NCBI RefSeq assembly: GCF_051622035.1
Contig: NC_135355.1
Location: 8,742,501-8,806,500, forward strand
From: Arctopsyche grandis
Taxonomy: Eukaryota; Arthropoda; Insecta; Trichoptera; Hydropsychidae
DNA: 64,000 bases
Direction: 5' to 3'
Of the stretch, positions 46,190 through 62,252 are shown in pieces. Every line of letters starts with the position of its first letter. Position 1 is the stretch's first letter. The notes below the pieces were generated by a model. The model saw only the letters and a list, made by a program, of their open reading frames with translations, had not been told where the DNA came from and did not search any database. A program made the position numbers and the translations under genes.

Positions 46190-46758
46190 TAGAATTTCAG
46201 AAGTTGATGATAAAATAGAAGAAGTAGTAAATAATTATTTATATTTAGGTCAAATAATAGACAAGTCCGGTAGTAAATAAGAAGAAGAAATAAAGAGACG
46301 TGTGAAATTAGGATGGAGTGCATTTAGACGAATGAATGTTGTTTATAATTCAAAAATGCCACTTTGCCTGAAGATCTTCGATCAATGTGTTTTGCCAGAG
46401 ATGAAGTATGGGTATGGCACTTGGACATTGAACGCCAAGATGCTACACAAAGTCCAACACACTCAAAGAAGTACGGAAAGCTGTATGCTTAGTATAACGA
46501 GGGAAAAAAAGGTAGTAGATAGAGTGAAAACATTGAAATGACAATGAGCGGGCCACGTGGCTATAAGAATGGATGAAAAATGGACAAAAGAAGTGCTATA
46601 ATTGTAAAAGAAAGACCGCTTGGAAGATGGGTAAACGAAATTAGGAAAATGTATGCGGTGAGATGAACGAGAGTTGCGCAAAACAGAGACGAGTGGAAGA
46701 GTGTTGGAGAGGCCTTCATCAAGGAGCGGGTGATGAATGGCTGTAGGTGATGATGATG
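46190..46758 (+). pseudogene. RTE 3'-end fragment
   Basis: Matches about residues 785-985 of the intact RTE: VVNNYLYLGQIID, GWSAFRRMNVVYNSKMPLCL, KIFDQCVLPEMKYGYGTWTL, CMLSITRE, then a frameshift and ...GEAFIKERVMNGCR with the GATGATGATGATG tail. A ~60-bp stretch of the C-terminal region is missing. Confidence 0.9.
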
Positions 46759-47769
46759 ATCTCTTAATTAAATATCCAATTTAATTTAAATAAAATGTAT
46801 TTTTATCGTGTTTGTATTTTATTGTGTACAAGCATTTATTTTTGTTTTGACTTTTGTATATTTTATTATTATATTATTATTTGTAAATATATTATATTTA
46901 ATATGTACATATTAATTATAATATATTTATATGTATCAGAGGAAAATAAATGTTTATTTAAATTTTCATATTGAATACTTGCAGCGGTACTTTCTTATTG
47001 TTTGGTTAATTTTTAAGCATCTATATTTTAATAATTTGATTTACTGCTCAAAGTGTGTATTTATTTGTTTTTGATTTTGACACTTTTTATATAATATTTT
47101 AATATCTTAATATACTTGTTATTTTCAAACATAATTAATTTTTTTCCAAAGAAAATTATGTTAAAATAGTATCTTCGATGTTTTCCATTGAATCACAGTT
47201 GCATTTTGTTTTAAAATTTGACTCATTATATTTACAAGATAATGATGCGATACCGCTTGATTCGGTATCATATCTCCGATCTATGATGATTCAGAGTGAT
47301 GTAGAAAATAATCTATTATGGCATACATTTGTACTATGTATTTTAAAATTAGCAAATGTATTAGTTCATGTTTACTTCTGTTTATTATAAGTTAAGCATT
47401 TTCTAGCGGCGTATCGCTGCAATTATTATGAATGTTTATTCTATAAGAAGATAGTATACCGTCGACCCCATTCTCCGACATGTTAACCCGTTATCAATCA
47501 TCACTACAAACATTTATTAGCCTTTGTCAATCGATATACTGACGTAGCTTTGTTTATTAAAACTTAACCATATCGATAATTTTTAAAATATTTCAATATT
47601 TAAGAAAATATTTATTTTAAACAAATGATTTTTCAACGCATGCATACATATATTTGCTATATGCAAATATGTATATCACTTATCACACAAAAACTATGGC
47701 TAATTTTCTGCAGGTATCATAACTTAGAAATCTCTTTTTAGAAAATATCCGTCTATATGTACATATATT
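46759..47769. other. AT-rich noncoding DNA
   Basis: No supported exon or element. Confidence 0.45.
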
Positions 47770-48163
47770 CAGGGCCGCCGAGAGGAAGCCTGGGCCCTGG
47801 AAAAAAATTCGGGCCCTATGACACACTAAAAAAAAACTACATCTATAGATATATTTCTAATATGCGAAAAATCTATCAGAACTATTAGAAAAATACCAAT
47901 ATGTTGGTTGTTATTTTTTAAAATAATTGAATAAGAAAGAATTATATAATAGGTACGATTTCACATGGACACAAAGAATGCGTGATTGAAAAATAATAAA
48001 CATTTAGCATTTGATAAATATATGTATTTGTATGTATGTAGAATAATATAAAATATCAATGTCGGTTAATCGAATATCCTGATACGGCGCCCCTTGAGTA
48101 GTCCGGATCCTGGAACTTCTCCCCAGTTCCCCCCCCCCCCCCGCTCCTCTGTCGTCGGCCCTG
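47770..48163. mobile_element. 394-bp hAT-type MITE with perfect 8-bp target duplication
   Basis: Ends CAGGGCCGCCGAGAGG (47770) and CTCTGTCGTCGGCCCTG (ending 48163). Flanking octamers CATATATT at 47762-47769 and 48164-48171. Internal poly-C. Same terminal family as 8340-8765. Confidence 0.95.
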
Positions 48164-48171
48164 CATATATT

Positions 48172-48917
48172 CAGGGCTATGTTAATAATTTGACTATTAT
48201 AAATTTGTGGTTTGGATAAAAGACAAAACTATATATGTACATATGTATGTATGTACCTATGTACAATATTTCATTGCCAGTTTATTTTTTATTTTTTCAT
48301 GCTGGTATACAAAAATTGCAACGATTCATCCGACATATTATTAATCTTCACTTTGGCAAGCGTTTATTAGATTAGACCAGTGACAAAGATTCATCTCATT
48401 TATGTGTGTGTCCGTCCGTGCGCGCAATTACTCTTTTCTTTGTTGTGTGAACGAGTAACACATTCCATTGCCAGAAAAGCCCACTCGTCGATGTGAACTA
48501 ACCCACTTTTGTACACGGATTTTATTCGTCGGCTCTATTCGATGATAAGAATGCCGATTGTGTTATGTATTGGATCTTTATGTGGTTTTAAAATTACAGT
48601 TATTGGGCTTTTCTCGCAAACCGACACTGACTTCTTTTCCCTAACGGCGAGTGACTACCGTTTTGCAGGATGTGTTTTTGACATGTGCTCTCGTTTTAAA
48701 CCCCCCCCCAAAGTTCTTATTCTTCCCCTCGTTCTTGCTGTGGGGGAAAACCTGTCTATATTTAAAAATATCCTTTCGATATCCATTCCATCTTTGTGGA
48801 GGAATTCTTTTTGAATCGCCATTTATTATATACATAATACAAACCGTAGTTTCGTAAATTTCGTAGACAATTAATGTGCTATAATATGTACTTCAATCGA
48901 CGATTTAAATACTACCA
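48172..48917. other. Noncoding DNA
   Basis: Nothing recognised; short C8-C9 runs and TATG tracts. Confidence 0.4.
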
Positions 48918-49188
48918 ATGAGTCGTTATAATTGAAAGTGGCATAAATCCACTTTACTCTATTTCGAGAAATATCTCGCAAAACATTAAATATAATGTTT
49001 TGCTTTTAACAATATTTAAAAATAATGGTGGCCTGTAATACGTTTATTCTGCATATCCAGGATTCTGAACATATCGAATTAAGTCAAACAGAAATAGTTT
49101 CAATTAATTCGATATGTTCAGTTTATTCAAAAATAGTTTTTTGGAACTGCAAATTGGACTTCCGCCACTTTCGAATGTAACGACTCAT
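48918..49188. mobile_element. 271-bp MITE
   Basis: Inverted ends ATGAGTCGTTATAATTGAAA (then GTGGC) and GCCACTTTCGAATGTAACGA CTCAT. A second, inverted copy lies at 50466-50665, sharing GTCAAACAGAAATAGT and GGAACTGCAAATTGGACTTC-type blocks. Confidence 0.8.
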
Positions 49189-50105
49189 ATTTGTTAAAAT
49201 TAGTTCTGGCTCGTAATTTTAATTTTAATGTAAATCCCATCTGAGCATATACTGAACGGTTCGGTGATTATTTCGCAAACGTCGTTAAAATCTCGATCAC
49301 GGAATATGTGGCACTCGAAAATTCCATCCATCGAAAGTCACATCGCGAAATATCACACTAAAGAGAATTCGAGTTCCAGATATTCCGTATTCACGACATT
49401 CGTGGCAACGATTGTCGTATGCGTGATCGCATTGTGCGAAATAATCCTTTTACCACACGGAACATGCCTGCATTTTCGATATTTACTAATTTTTCATATG
49501 TATTTTGAGTTCAAAATCAATTGACGGAAATTAACGATGATTAACAATTGTGGTATCAGTTGCAACTATTGATATTTAAGTGAAGAGTGAATAGCCAGTG
49601 TCACACAAACCGTTTGTATTCTAATTTTGTACTTAAATCAATATATGCACATACTTAGAGTGCCCGTTTTAAATCATAAAATAAGAAAAATATATGATTT
49701 TACTTATTACAGGCTTTGTATTATTTTACTTGTGAGATCAGTTCTCAAGTGTTCTGTCGCATTTCTGAATACTCTGGTATGTGCGGTACGATTTGAATGA
49801 ACAACAGATTGGTACTTGATCGGAAACTTTCTACTAAACAATCGTTGAAAGGATTCTTAGGGTATTTCAAGTACAATGTGGTAGAATAGGTACCTACTCA
49901 CAGTTGATATATTGATACGCCTTGTACATACCTGTATACTTAAAAAAAATTCGTAATACGAACCTGAATTTTTTTCTTGCACCTTAAATATGCATACACC
50001 TGCTGTTTGTTGCACCCGGCCTTTTTTGTGGACGCGAGAAATCGTCAATAAGTTCATTTCTTATGATTATGTAATATGTACTTTTTTCATGAATTTTATA
50101 CTACA
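49189..50105. other. Noncoding DNA
   Basis: An 86-codon ORF at 49264-49524 has no splice or similarity support. Confidence 0.4.
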
Positions 50106-50324
50106 CTAGTTTTACCCGGCTTCGCTCATTATTTGTAATATAAACAGCTTAAACATGGCGAATCTAATAGTAAATATTCATTTGTTTTATCATTAAATTT
50201 ATGTGAATCGAAATAAATATATATGTATATCGAATCGTCGTCATAGAAACTTTGATTTTTTTTGGTGTTACATTACATACATACTTACATAGTTACAAAG
50301 TCTCTTTCGAAATTATATATTAGA
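50106..50324 (-). mobile_element. 219-bp non-autonomous Helitron, complete
   Basis: On the minus strand it runs TCTAATATATAATTTCGAAA ... AGCGAAGCCGGGTAAAACTAG, i.e. 5'-TC and 3'-CTAG, with A before and T after, exactly the Helitron insertion rule. A short GC hairpin precedes CTAG. Confidence 0.8.
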
Positions 50325-50465
50325 TTTATAAATCTGCTTTCTTATACACGATATTCAAACCATATCATCACTAATTTTCATTATATATGTAAATAGATTG
50401 TTTGTATTCTATCATATGTAGTTAGGAAAAATTATTACGCATTTTATCATGTTTTTGACACATAA

Positions 50466-50665
50466 GCTGTTATATTTGAAAGTGGCGGAACTCCAATTTT
50501 CAGTTCCAACAACACTATTTCTGTTTGACTTAATTCACATATTGTTATAACTTCTTTTAATTCTATATATCCAGAATATCGAAAAAGCAGAATAAACGTA
50601 TAACAAGCCACCAGTATTTTTAAATATTGCTAATATTTCTCGGAATAAAGAAAAGTGGACTTTAT
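50466..50665 (-). repeat. Second copy of the 271-bp MITE (partial)
   Basis: GAAAGTGGCGGAACTCCAAT ... TATTTCTGTTTGACTTAATT ... ACGTATAACAAGCCACC ... AAAGTGGACTTTATTCTG, inverted relative to 48918-49188. Confidence 0.75.
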
Positions 50666-50671
50666 TCTGTT

Positions 50672-50768
50672 TATATCATCATCATTTACCCTCATTCGCC
50701 ATCCACTGCTGGATGAAGGCCTCTCCAACAACGCTTCCATTTGTCTCTGTTAGGCGCAACTCTCAGGG
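50672..50768 (-). repeat. RTE 3'-terminal fragment
   Basis: ATCATCATCATTTACCC then ATTCGCCATCCACTGCTGGA TGAAGGCCTCTCCAAC is the complement of the last ~30 codons and tail of the intact RTE. Confidence 0.9.
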
Positions 50769-51004
50769 CGCGAACACACAGCGAGGGATGCGGTATCTTG
50801 TACGTGGGATATTTTTTTTAGATAGTTTAAAACATATAACACGCGTATACGGTGTCGTATACAAGGTATCGTGCAGTATATACACGGGATCGTCTATTCA
50901 TTGGAACGGTCTCGTTGAAATTCTATAGAATTGTTTATACTAACTTGACGGTGATATATACCAATTCGACCCTTCGGACGGGGCTTGACGACAAAGTGGA
51001 ACTT
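50769..51004. other. Unclassified segment
   Basis: Relatively GC-rich, with repeated GTGTCGTATACAAGG / CGTATACGG words; nothing recognised. Confidence 0.3.
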
Positions 51005-51858
<854 letters not shown>

Positions 51859-52341
51859 TTGTGTTTAAATATTATTGAATTTCGTTCCAAAAGTAGTAAA
51901 AACAGTTCAATTTCGGTTCAAATGTATTCGATCCTATGTATTCGATCATCAATCACTAGTACAAAAACATCGAATTTCGATGCGGTACAAATGTTGCAAT
52001 CGTTTGGAATTGAATGCGCTTGGTGCAATCTGACGGGAATGCGCGTCTTCGATGAGGATACGTGCGTTTTGCGCGTGCGTAAGTACATGTACATATGCAA
52101 TCCTAAGTGGGTGCACTCAGGTTTTCTTCGGCGACAGTCAGTGGAGTCCCATGACCGGATCAAGAATGTGAAGGTCGCTCAGCATCATCACGCTTTCGGA
52201 CTTTCGAACTGCACTGCCAACTCTTTTATCCATTGTTTTGATCGACCTCTCTCTCACTCACTAATGGGCAGTTGCATCTGTCGGCGGGAGGGACTGCTTG
52301 TCTGTTGCCAACGCTTGCAACTCTCGCGGTGGAATTCTTGA
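51859..52341 (+). other. 160-codon ORF of unknown status
   Basis: An ATG-to-TGA frame rich in Cys, Ser and His, with GIECAWCNLTGMRVF near the middle and GSCICRREGLLVCCQRLQL near the end. It is more GC-rich than its neighbours. It is not similar to anything I recognise, and the opposite strand is also partly open (51918-52163). A splice-donor-like GC|GTAAGTAC at about 52079 lies inside. It could be an unrecognised exon, an enhancer, or an old repeat. Confidence 0.2.
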
Positions 52342-52559
52342 AATTTATTTGGCAAAACTGCTGTCCCACCAAATGTAGATGATGATCATACATAATTGTA
52401 AGATCCCTTATCTGGTTTTTGTCGTTTTGTCTTCCAAATATCATTTTTCTTAATGGAACTTATGTATGTAGGTGCAGTATACCTATTCTTAAAATTTTGA
52501 GGTTGATCGACTGTACACCTTTTCGTTAGAAACCCTTTTGATTTTTACAAACCGCCTTT
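52342..52559. other. Noncoding DNA
   Basis: Nothing recognised. Confidence 0.4.
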
Positions 52560-53630
52560 ACGTTTCACTTTTTACTTTATCTGTGTACGTAGTAACAATA
52601 GAAGAAGTTTTGTGACCATGCGAAAATTCGAACTCGAGATCGATCACTGATCACGTTTTCATGATCTAGAAAAAATGTGTGTGTGTCTGTGTATTTTGGG
52701 GATTTTTTATCTACCTATCAAACTGAAACTTAGTATCGGTTACTGAAATTTTTTTCAAAATTTAAGTTGACCGGAAATGGTACCTCCTCTTATAGGTGTC
52801 CTCTTTTTTTAAGTTTTTGCCGCTAACTGAATCGGACTGAAATAATAATCTTTATAACATTGTATTTTTTAAATATTTTATCTGAATCGGAAGTAGTACT
52901 TTTAATCGAGGTTTTTTATGTTTTTCTCAGAAACCTTTTAGTTTATTGAACTGAAATTTCATATTTAGAAGTTTAAGCTTAATAACAAGCTATGTATAAA
53001 ATTTGGTAAGCATCCCTCAGCCGGAAGTGGCAGTTTAATCTTGTTCGATTTTTCTTCCACTATTTTTTTTTACCCCTTAAATATGTGTGTTCTTCACGAA
53101 AAAATTCAAATATAATTCTTGTATCAATGTGATGAAAATAATAAAAAAAATCACTAAATTTAATAAACCAGAAGTGGGATTTTTTCCTCTTATAAAGGTA
53201 AAAAATGTTGTGAATACGATTCTGTCCAGACCCATGAACGTATCAAGCTGAAAATTTATATTTGCATTCTTTTTTTATTAACTTAGAGCTGATTAGGTTT
53301 TGGTCAGAATTCGTAAACCGGAAGTAGTATTTTTTTTTAAACAATATTTCATTATTTTATTTTGACTTATTTCAAATTATTTTTATTTTCTTGATATTTA
53401 ATGTGTATAATAATTATGGTGATTGTATATAATAAAAACAATTTGAACAAAATCCGACATCAGGAAGTAGAACTTTTGTGTTGTGTAATTTTCCCTGCAT
53501 TTGCGTTCAATTTGTATCGAAAATGCTCTCATAACCATGAACATGTATGTATGTTTAATAATTGAATTTTGTTTTGTGGCGTTCTTATGTTCCTCAAATA
53601 CATATGTAGATAAAGTCAAGGATTGGTCAC
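52560..53630 (-). mobile_element. Full-length minus-strand copy of the CTTCCGGT-periodic element
   Basis: Ends CTTTATCTGTGTACGTAGTA (52575) and ACATATGTAGATAAAGTCAA (53600-53620). Complementary CCGGAAGT-type blocks begin at 52771, 52887, 53021, 53168, 53318 and 53461, again 134-150 bp apart for most intervals. Contains TCTAGAAAAAATGTGTGTGT in place of the AC run. Confidence 0.85.

Positions 53631-57705
<4,075 letters not shown>

Positions 57706-57755
<50 letters not shown>
57706..57755. repeat. (TA)n tail of the RTE element
   Basis: About 50 bp of TA immediately after GATGATGATGATGA. Confidence 0.93.
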
Positions 57756-57762
<7 letters not shown>

Positions 57763-58651
57763 CATATGTACATACTCTTGACAGACAATTTGCTACGATC
57801 GTAAATTGCATGTAAAATCGACCTATTTTAGTACTAAGTTTTTGAAACACGTTGAGAAACCCATTTGTTTTTCGTTCTTAAAAATCTTTGTACTAGAAAC
57901 CAATATTGTTTTATGCACGATTATCCATCCTCATACAAATCTATGCGTTTTTAACCGTTTGAAAAAAAAATTAATTTTAGCATTGAATTAAAATGCATTG
58001 AACATGGGTCGTATAATCCATGTCATCCATTTGTCAATGTTTATAAAGGCTGGTTTACACCGGAATTTTTGAATTTATAACCATAGCAGAATTTCCCGAT
58101 ATAAATCTCTAACTGCTTAATATTTTAGATTGTAGCTTGGCATTTAGATTGTGAGCCTTATAATTTAACAACAATGAAGAAGATGGAACTTTGTAGTTTT
58201 GGAAAAATACATTCATTAATAGACTTCTTTTGTTTATTTTATATTGTTACAAGATATATTAGAGAATCTTAAGACACCTTTACAAAACTCGAAATCCTCG
58301 GCGGTAGTTATCTAGGGTAATGAAATAGGGTTTGTTTGGATTAGCTACAATTTTTATACCTGCTTTCTATTGGATTTCTAAATAATTCTAGTTGTAAATG
58401 TTGGCGAAATTTTCGGTGTGGCGGGCTTTCAACAGAAAAGACGTCAGCACTCAAATGGTTAATTACCTAAAATTTGAATTGCAGTTGTTAGACTTTGACT
58501 ATACCCAGGTGCCTAGGAGATGGGAAGGGGCAATGTTACAAGGGCCCGGTCCGAAATGGTAAACGAAGCCTGCAAATTCCCGTCTGTTAGCGGTGACGAA
58601 TTCGTCGACGAAATTTGCCATAAAAAGTCAAGTACTTACAAGTATTACATA
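57756..58651. other. Noncoding DNA
   Basis: No exon or element recognised. Confidence 0.45.
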
Positions 58652-58860
58652 CTAGTGGTTTTACCCGGCTTCGCTCGGTATTTGTAATATAAACCGCTTA
58701 AACATGACTGATCTTATAGTAAACATTTTATTAAATTTATTTGAATAGCTTTATTTTATATAAATTTATTTGAATATTCATTTTTTTTTTTATTAAATTG
58801 ACTGTCACGAACAATCAAACATACATATATATTAAGTCTCTTTCGAAATTATATATTAGA
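58652..58860 (-). mobile_element. 209-bp non-autonomous Helitron, complete
   Basis: Minus strand TCTAATATATAATTTCGAAA ... TACCGAGCGAAGCCGGGTAA AACCACTAG, flanked by A (58861 complement) and T (58651 complement). Closely related to 50106-50324 and to 39656-39980. Confidence 0.82.
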
Positions 58861-59574
58861 TAAGAACTTAGTAAACGCATTATTATTTTTCTCGCACTCT
58901 TTTTCTTGGTCACTAAATAAAAAAATTTCCCAGACCTGAGTTTTCTCTCGGCGCTTAAGACTACCTAATGATTAGTTTGAATAATTACCCAGGGTCTCTT
59001 GTGTATCCACATCCATTTCAATCCAAACGGACTATGACACGAGATGTTTGCACGTCCTTCTCATCGAATTGGATAAGTGAAATCGCTCATAAACGAAACG
59101 TTCATCAGTCAATTTTTTCCTGGTCTCTTCGACGATATAGCACAGTGGCGGCTCGCGATCATTTGCCCCTCACGGCACAGAAGGGAATTCCTACGCGTAC
59201 TATAATATCGATGGTCAACTGCCAAAATATTTTTCGAAGCTATCTCGTGTATAATAGGCCCGAAAGAGAACGGCAAGTGTTTGAAAATACCTTTGATCAG
59301 CGATCGTCAACCATAATCAGGTTGATACTATGCATGCGTTAAGCTGTTATCCATAATCTACCATTATATCCTAAACATAGCCAGGAGGACTTAATCCCTC
59401 ATAAAATCATCCTTTTTGTGTTTATATGAACGTTATGCCTACTAATAACGTGCATAAGGTCCTTAAGCAATGCCCCCCCCCCCTCCCCCTGATGAAAGTG
59501 AAGATGAAAGTGACCATTTGCGCTATTATTTCAGCAAATCCTCATTTCAACTTGCAAAAACTTAGTTCTCACAA
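58861..59574. other. Noncoding DNA
   Basis: A 124-codon ORF (58968-59342) is unsupported; within it CAGTGGCGGCTCGCGATC (59143) looks like a transposon terminus without a found partner. Confidence 0.35.
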
Positions 59575-60060
59575 TTGGCTAGGCCATGCAGCATAGCCAG
59601 CAGCATAGCTCGGACGTTAAGCTTCTGCTTACCGTCAAGAAGGTGCCGGGTTCTATCCCTGAATGAAAATGAATTTTTCAGAGTATGCTGTTGGTCAGAC
59701 CTGGATTTGTGACTCCAGGTTGATCGTTTCCTATCAGAGTTTGCCAATTTTCTCTGATTTCATTGTTGAAACGGTTCCCGGAAAAAAAAAATTGGCTAAA
59801 AATCCTTCCTACCTACTATGTCACCACTATTTGAAAAATTTGATTGATGTACAATAAAAATTTATGTACAATTCATAGATGTCTCGTTAATTTGCGAGTT
59901 TTTTCAGTGTCTCGCAATTCAACGACTTATAATAAAAATGCTGTATTTGTATTTGTAATTGGCCAGGAAGGCGCATTGGGATTTACCTGTAAGGCCTTCC
60001 TGGTATATATGTAAAAAATAAAAAATAAAATAAAATGTACTCTTCACAAGATTTTTTTTA
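59575..60060 (+). mobile_element. tRNA-derived SINE, most complete copy
   Basis: Head: TAGCTCGGACGTTAAGC (A-box-like, 59606) and CGGGTTCTATCCC (B-box, 59648-59659). Body: GGTCAGACCTGGATTTGTGA, CTCCAGGTTGATCGTTTCCT and ATCAGAGTTTGCC. Then a TGTACAATAAAAATTTATGT segment and a tail hairpin GGCCAGGAAGGCGCATTGGG ... GTAAGGCCTTCCTGG (59961-60003), ending in an AAAAATAAAA-rich stretch. Other copies: 44570-45000 (-), 36297-36515 (-, 5'-truncated). Confidence 0.75.
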
Positions 60061-61068
60061 TGTATTATGTTTTAAATTTAAATGCCTCCCTCCATCACTT
60101 TTTGGATCTGCTAGTGTTAGTGTTTCTTAACCATATTGAAAGAATCGCCCCCTTTTCCGCAGGAAAATTATCCAACCCCCCCCCTCCCTAAAACAAATAT
60201 TTATAAAATGACGCCTTTCTCTATGTATTTCCTTCAATGGATTTCCTATTACAAATAAGAAATACAATTAAAACACATGACATTATTATAATATGCAGAA
60301 GTTCTTAAACATTATGTATTTATTGCCATATAAGTCATATTATCATTTCAACATTTTATTATTTGAATATAAAAGTAAATGATACAATAGGAAATGTGAA
60401 AATTTTATTATAAAATAAAATAAAAAACAATGAGATCCCTGAACCTTATGTGACTGCGCTATTTTCGTAATATTAGGTTCAAGTTTAGTGAAATACAGTC
60501 TCAAATTCCCCCCCCCCCCCCCTTTAGAGGGTATAAATGGTGAAAACTGACCCAAAAAACGTCAATAATATTGATAGAATATTATTTTAGCTTCAGTCTT
60601 TTTTTGGCTCAATAAACTCTACATCGGATAAAAATGGATTAATTACCCAATCTAGTATTACAAGTTCATGCAAGTATTTGATCACATCGCCTACTCGAAT
60701 TAATGTAGCGCCCCCAAATGCTTAAAAAATTGAAAACGCCCCCCCGCCCCCAGATCTCCGAACTAGTTAGTCTTTATATTCAAAAGTAAAATGCGCACGC
60801 CCTTATCTGTCGAGTGGATATATTATACATATTTTAGTATGTCCCATTGACATTACTATGTACATATGTATGTATAGCCATTGACCCGAAATTAAGAAAA
60901 GTAGTAGGTACATTCCACAATAGATTCAGAGCCAAAAGTGTGGGATGCGAGTGTGTATCGAAACAAAGATCATCGCGCACGTGCTCTTTCTGGCTTATTT
61001 CCGCATTTTATCACTTTTTAGTATGCGTATATAGTAAATAATATTTTTTTGTACTTTATATTTTTCAG
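60061..61068. other. Noncoding DNA upstream of the Tgi coding exon
   Basis: Several poly-C runs (60175, 60510, 60740) and a TTAGTGTTTCTTAACC motif suggest an old MITE at about 60115-60765. An E-box CACGTG lies at 60979. The acceptor TATTTTTCAG ends at 61068. Confidence 0.4.
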
Positions 61069-61180
61069 GATTTTAAGAACATGGAAAGCGTAGAGTCTCC
61101 TCTAGAGGTGCTCTCGCGCGCGGCAACAATGGTACAACACTGTCGGAAATACTCCAACTCAGAGAATACGGACGATGCTG
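61069..61180 (+). CDS. Tgi: First coding exon of Tgi / VGLL4 orthologue
   Basis: A pyrimidine-rich acceptor (TATATTTTTCAG) precedes 12 nt of UTR and ATG at 61081. The product MESVESPLEVLSRAATMVQH then CRKYSNSENTDDA ends at GCTG|GTATGT, phase 1. The start resembles the conserved N-terminus of vertebrate VGLL4 (METPLDVLSRAASLVH). Family knowledge: VGLL4/Tgi carries two tondu motifs that bind TEAD/Scalloped and repress Yorkie targets in the nucleus. Those motifs should lie in later exons beyond this window; I do not see them by 64000. Only the N-terminus is therefore observed, and the assignment rests on about 16 residues. Confidence 0.75.
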
Positions 61181-62224
61181 GTATGTAATATTTTTGCTAT
61201 TGATTGTTGTATAAGATGATTGTCGAATGTTTAAAGTATGTATACCGAATCGGATTCTCCCAAATTGCGCGTTTAAAAAAAACCGTTTGATCAATTAATT
61301 CTAAGACCGCTACATACGGGGTTCATAAACGAACAATAATTATCACATACATAACAGAACAACGCATTTTTGGATAATTGATCCCGCATCGGAACTATGT
61401 AATAGAATTCTATTGGCGTGCTTGAACAATATGGTTTACTTTAGGCATCACTTACATTTTACATTAATTCTTATATACATTAAAGCGATGTCGTTTTTGA
61501 TTCAGCTAACTGGAATTAATTTTAATCAAATATAATGAAAATTCAGATACTTTAATTTAAATTTATTTTACATTAAAATATGATGGATATTGTTCTGTGT
61601 AGCCTTTTTACTATCCTCTTATACGTTTCACATGGTTTTCGTTTGTTTACTTTATTTTGTTAGTACTTGACTCATTTTTCTGCAAAGACCGATTCAGAAT
61701 GTTTTCATGGTAATTTCACTGTATATATGTATATTTAAAACGGGATCTCAACCCCTGATAATCATCACATTGTGCGTGTACGCTTTAACTAATTTAATAT
61801 CATTAGTGAATGTGATTACAGTAATTATTAATGTGATATAATCTCCGCTAAATTACATGTTCGTGTCGCTGCGATGAAACTATCATCAGCCATCATGCTG
61901 AACGCGATCTTATTTAATTGCTTTGAAAATTTGGTATTTTTACAAAGAACCATAATAAAAGATCTTTTCTTCATGATTTTTATCTTATTTACTTTGAATC
62001 ATAATGCGGCAGATGTCGACGAAAACTAGTACGGGTACTTTGAGCTCTGAAGTAATCATGACTTCTCACACTTCCCATTGATGTGTAGTCATGTGTGCAA
62101 TGCTAGTTTCAATGGAAAATGCAACCGTTGTTCCAGGAAAAACACCGTTGATTCCACGATTGTCTATCTCGGTGCATGTGGTTATCTGAGTACAATAGTT
62201 GTACAGCTCATGAAACACGTGACA

Positions 62225-62252
62225 CATCCTCATAGGCATTTATGAGGTGTGT
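62225..62252. repeat. Short hairpin in the Tgi intron
   Basis: ACATCCTCATA - GGCATT - TATGAGGTGTGT: a 7-bp perfect stem extended by ACAC/GTGT with one mismatch. Confidence 0.6.

Noticed and set aside
59600..59665. A functional tRNA gene
   Set aside because: A- and B-box-like motifs are present but the cloverleaf does not close and the unit is repeated as a SINE.
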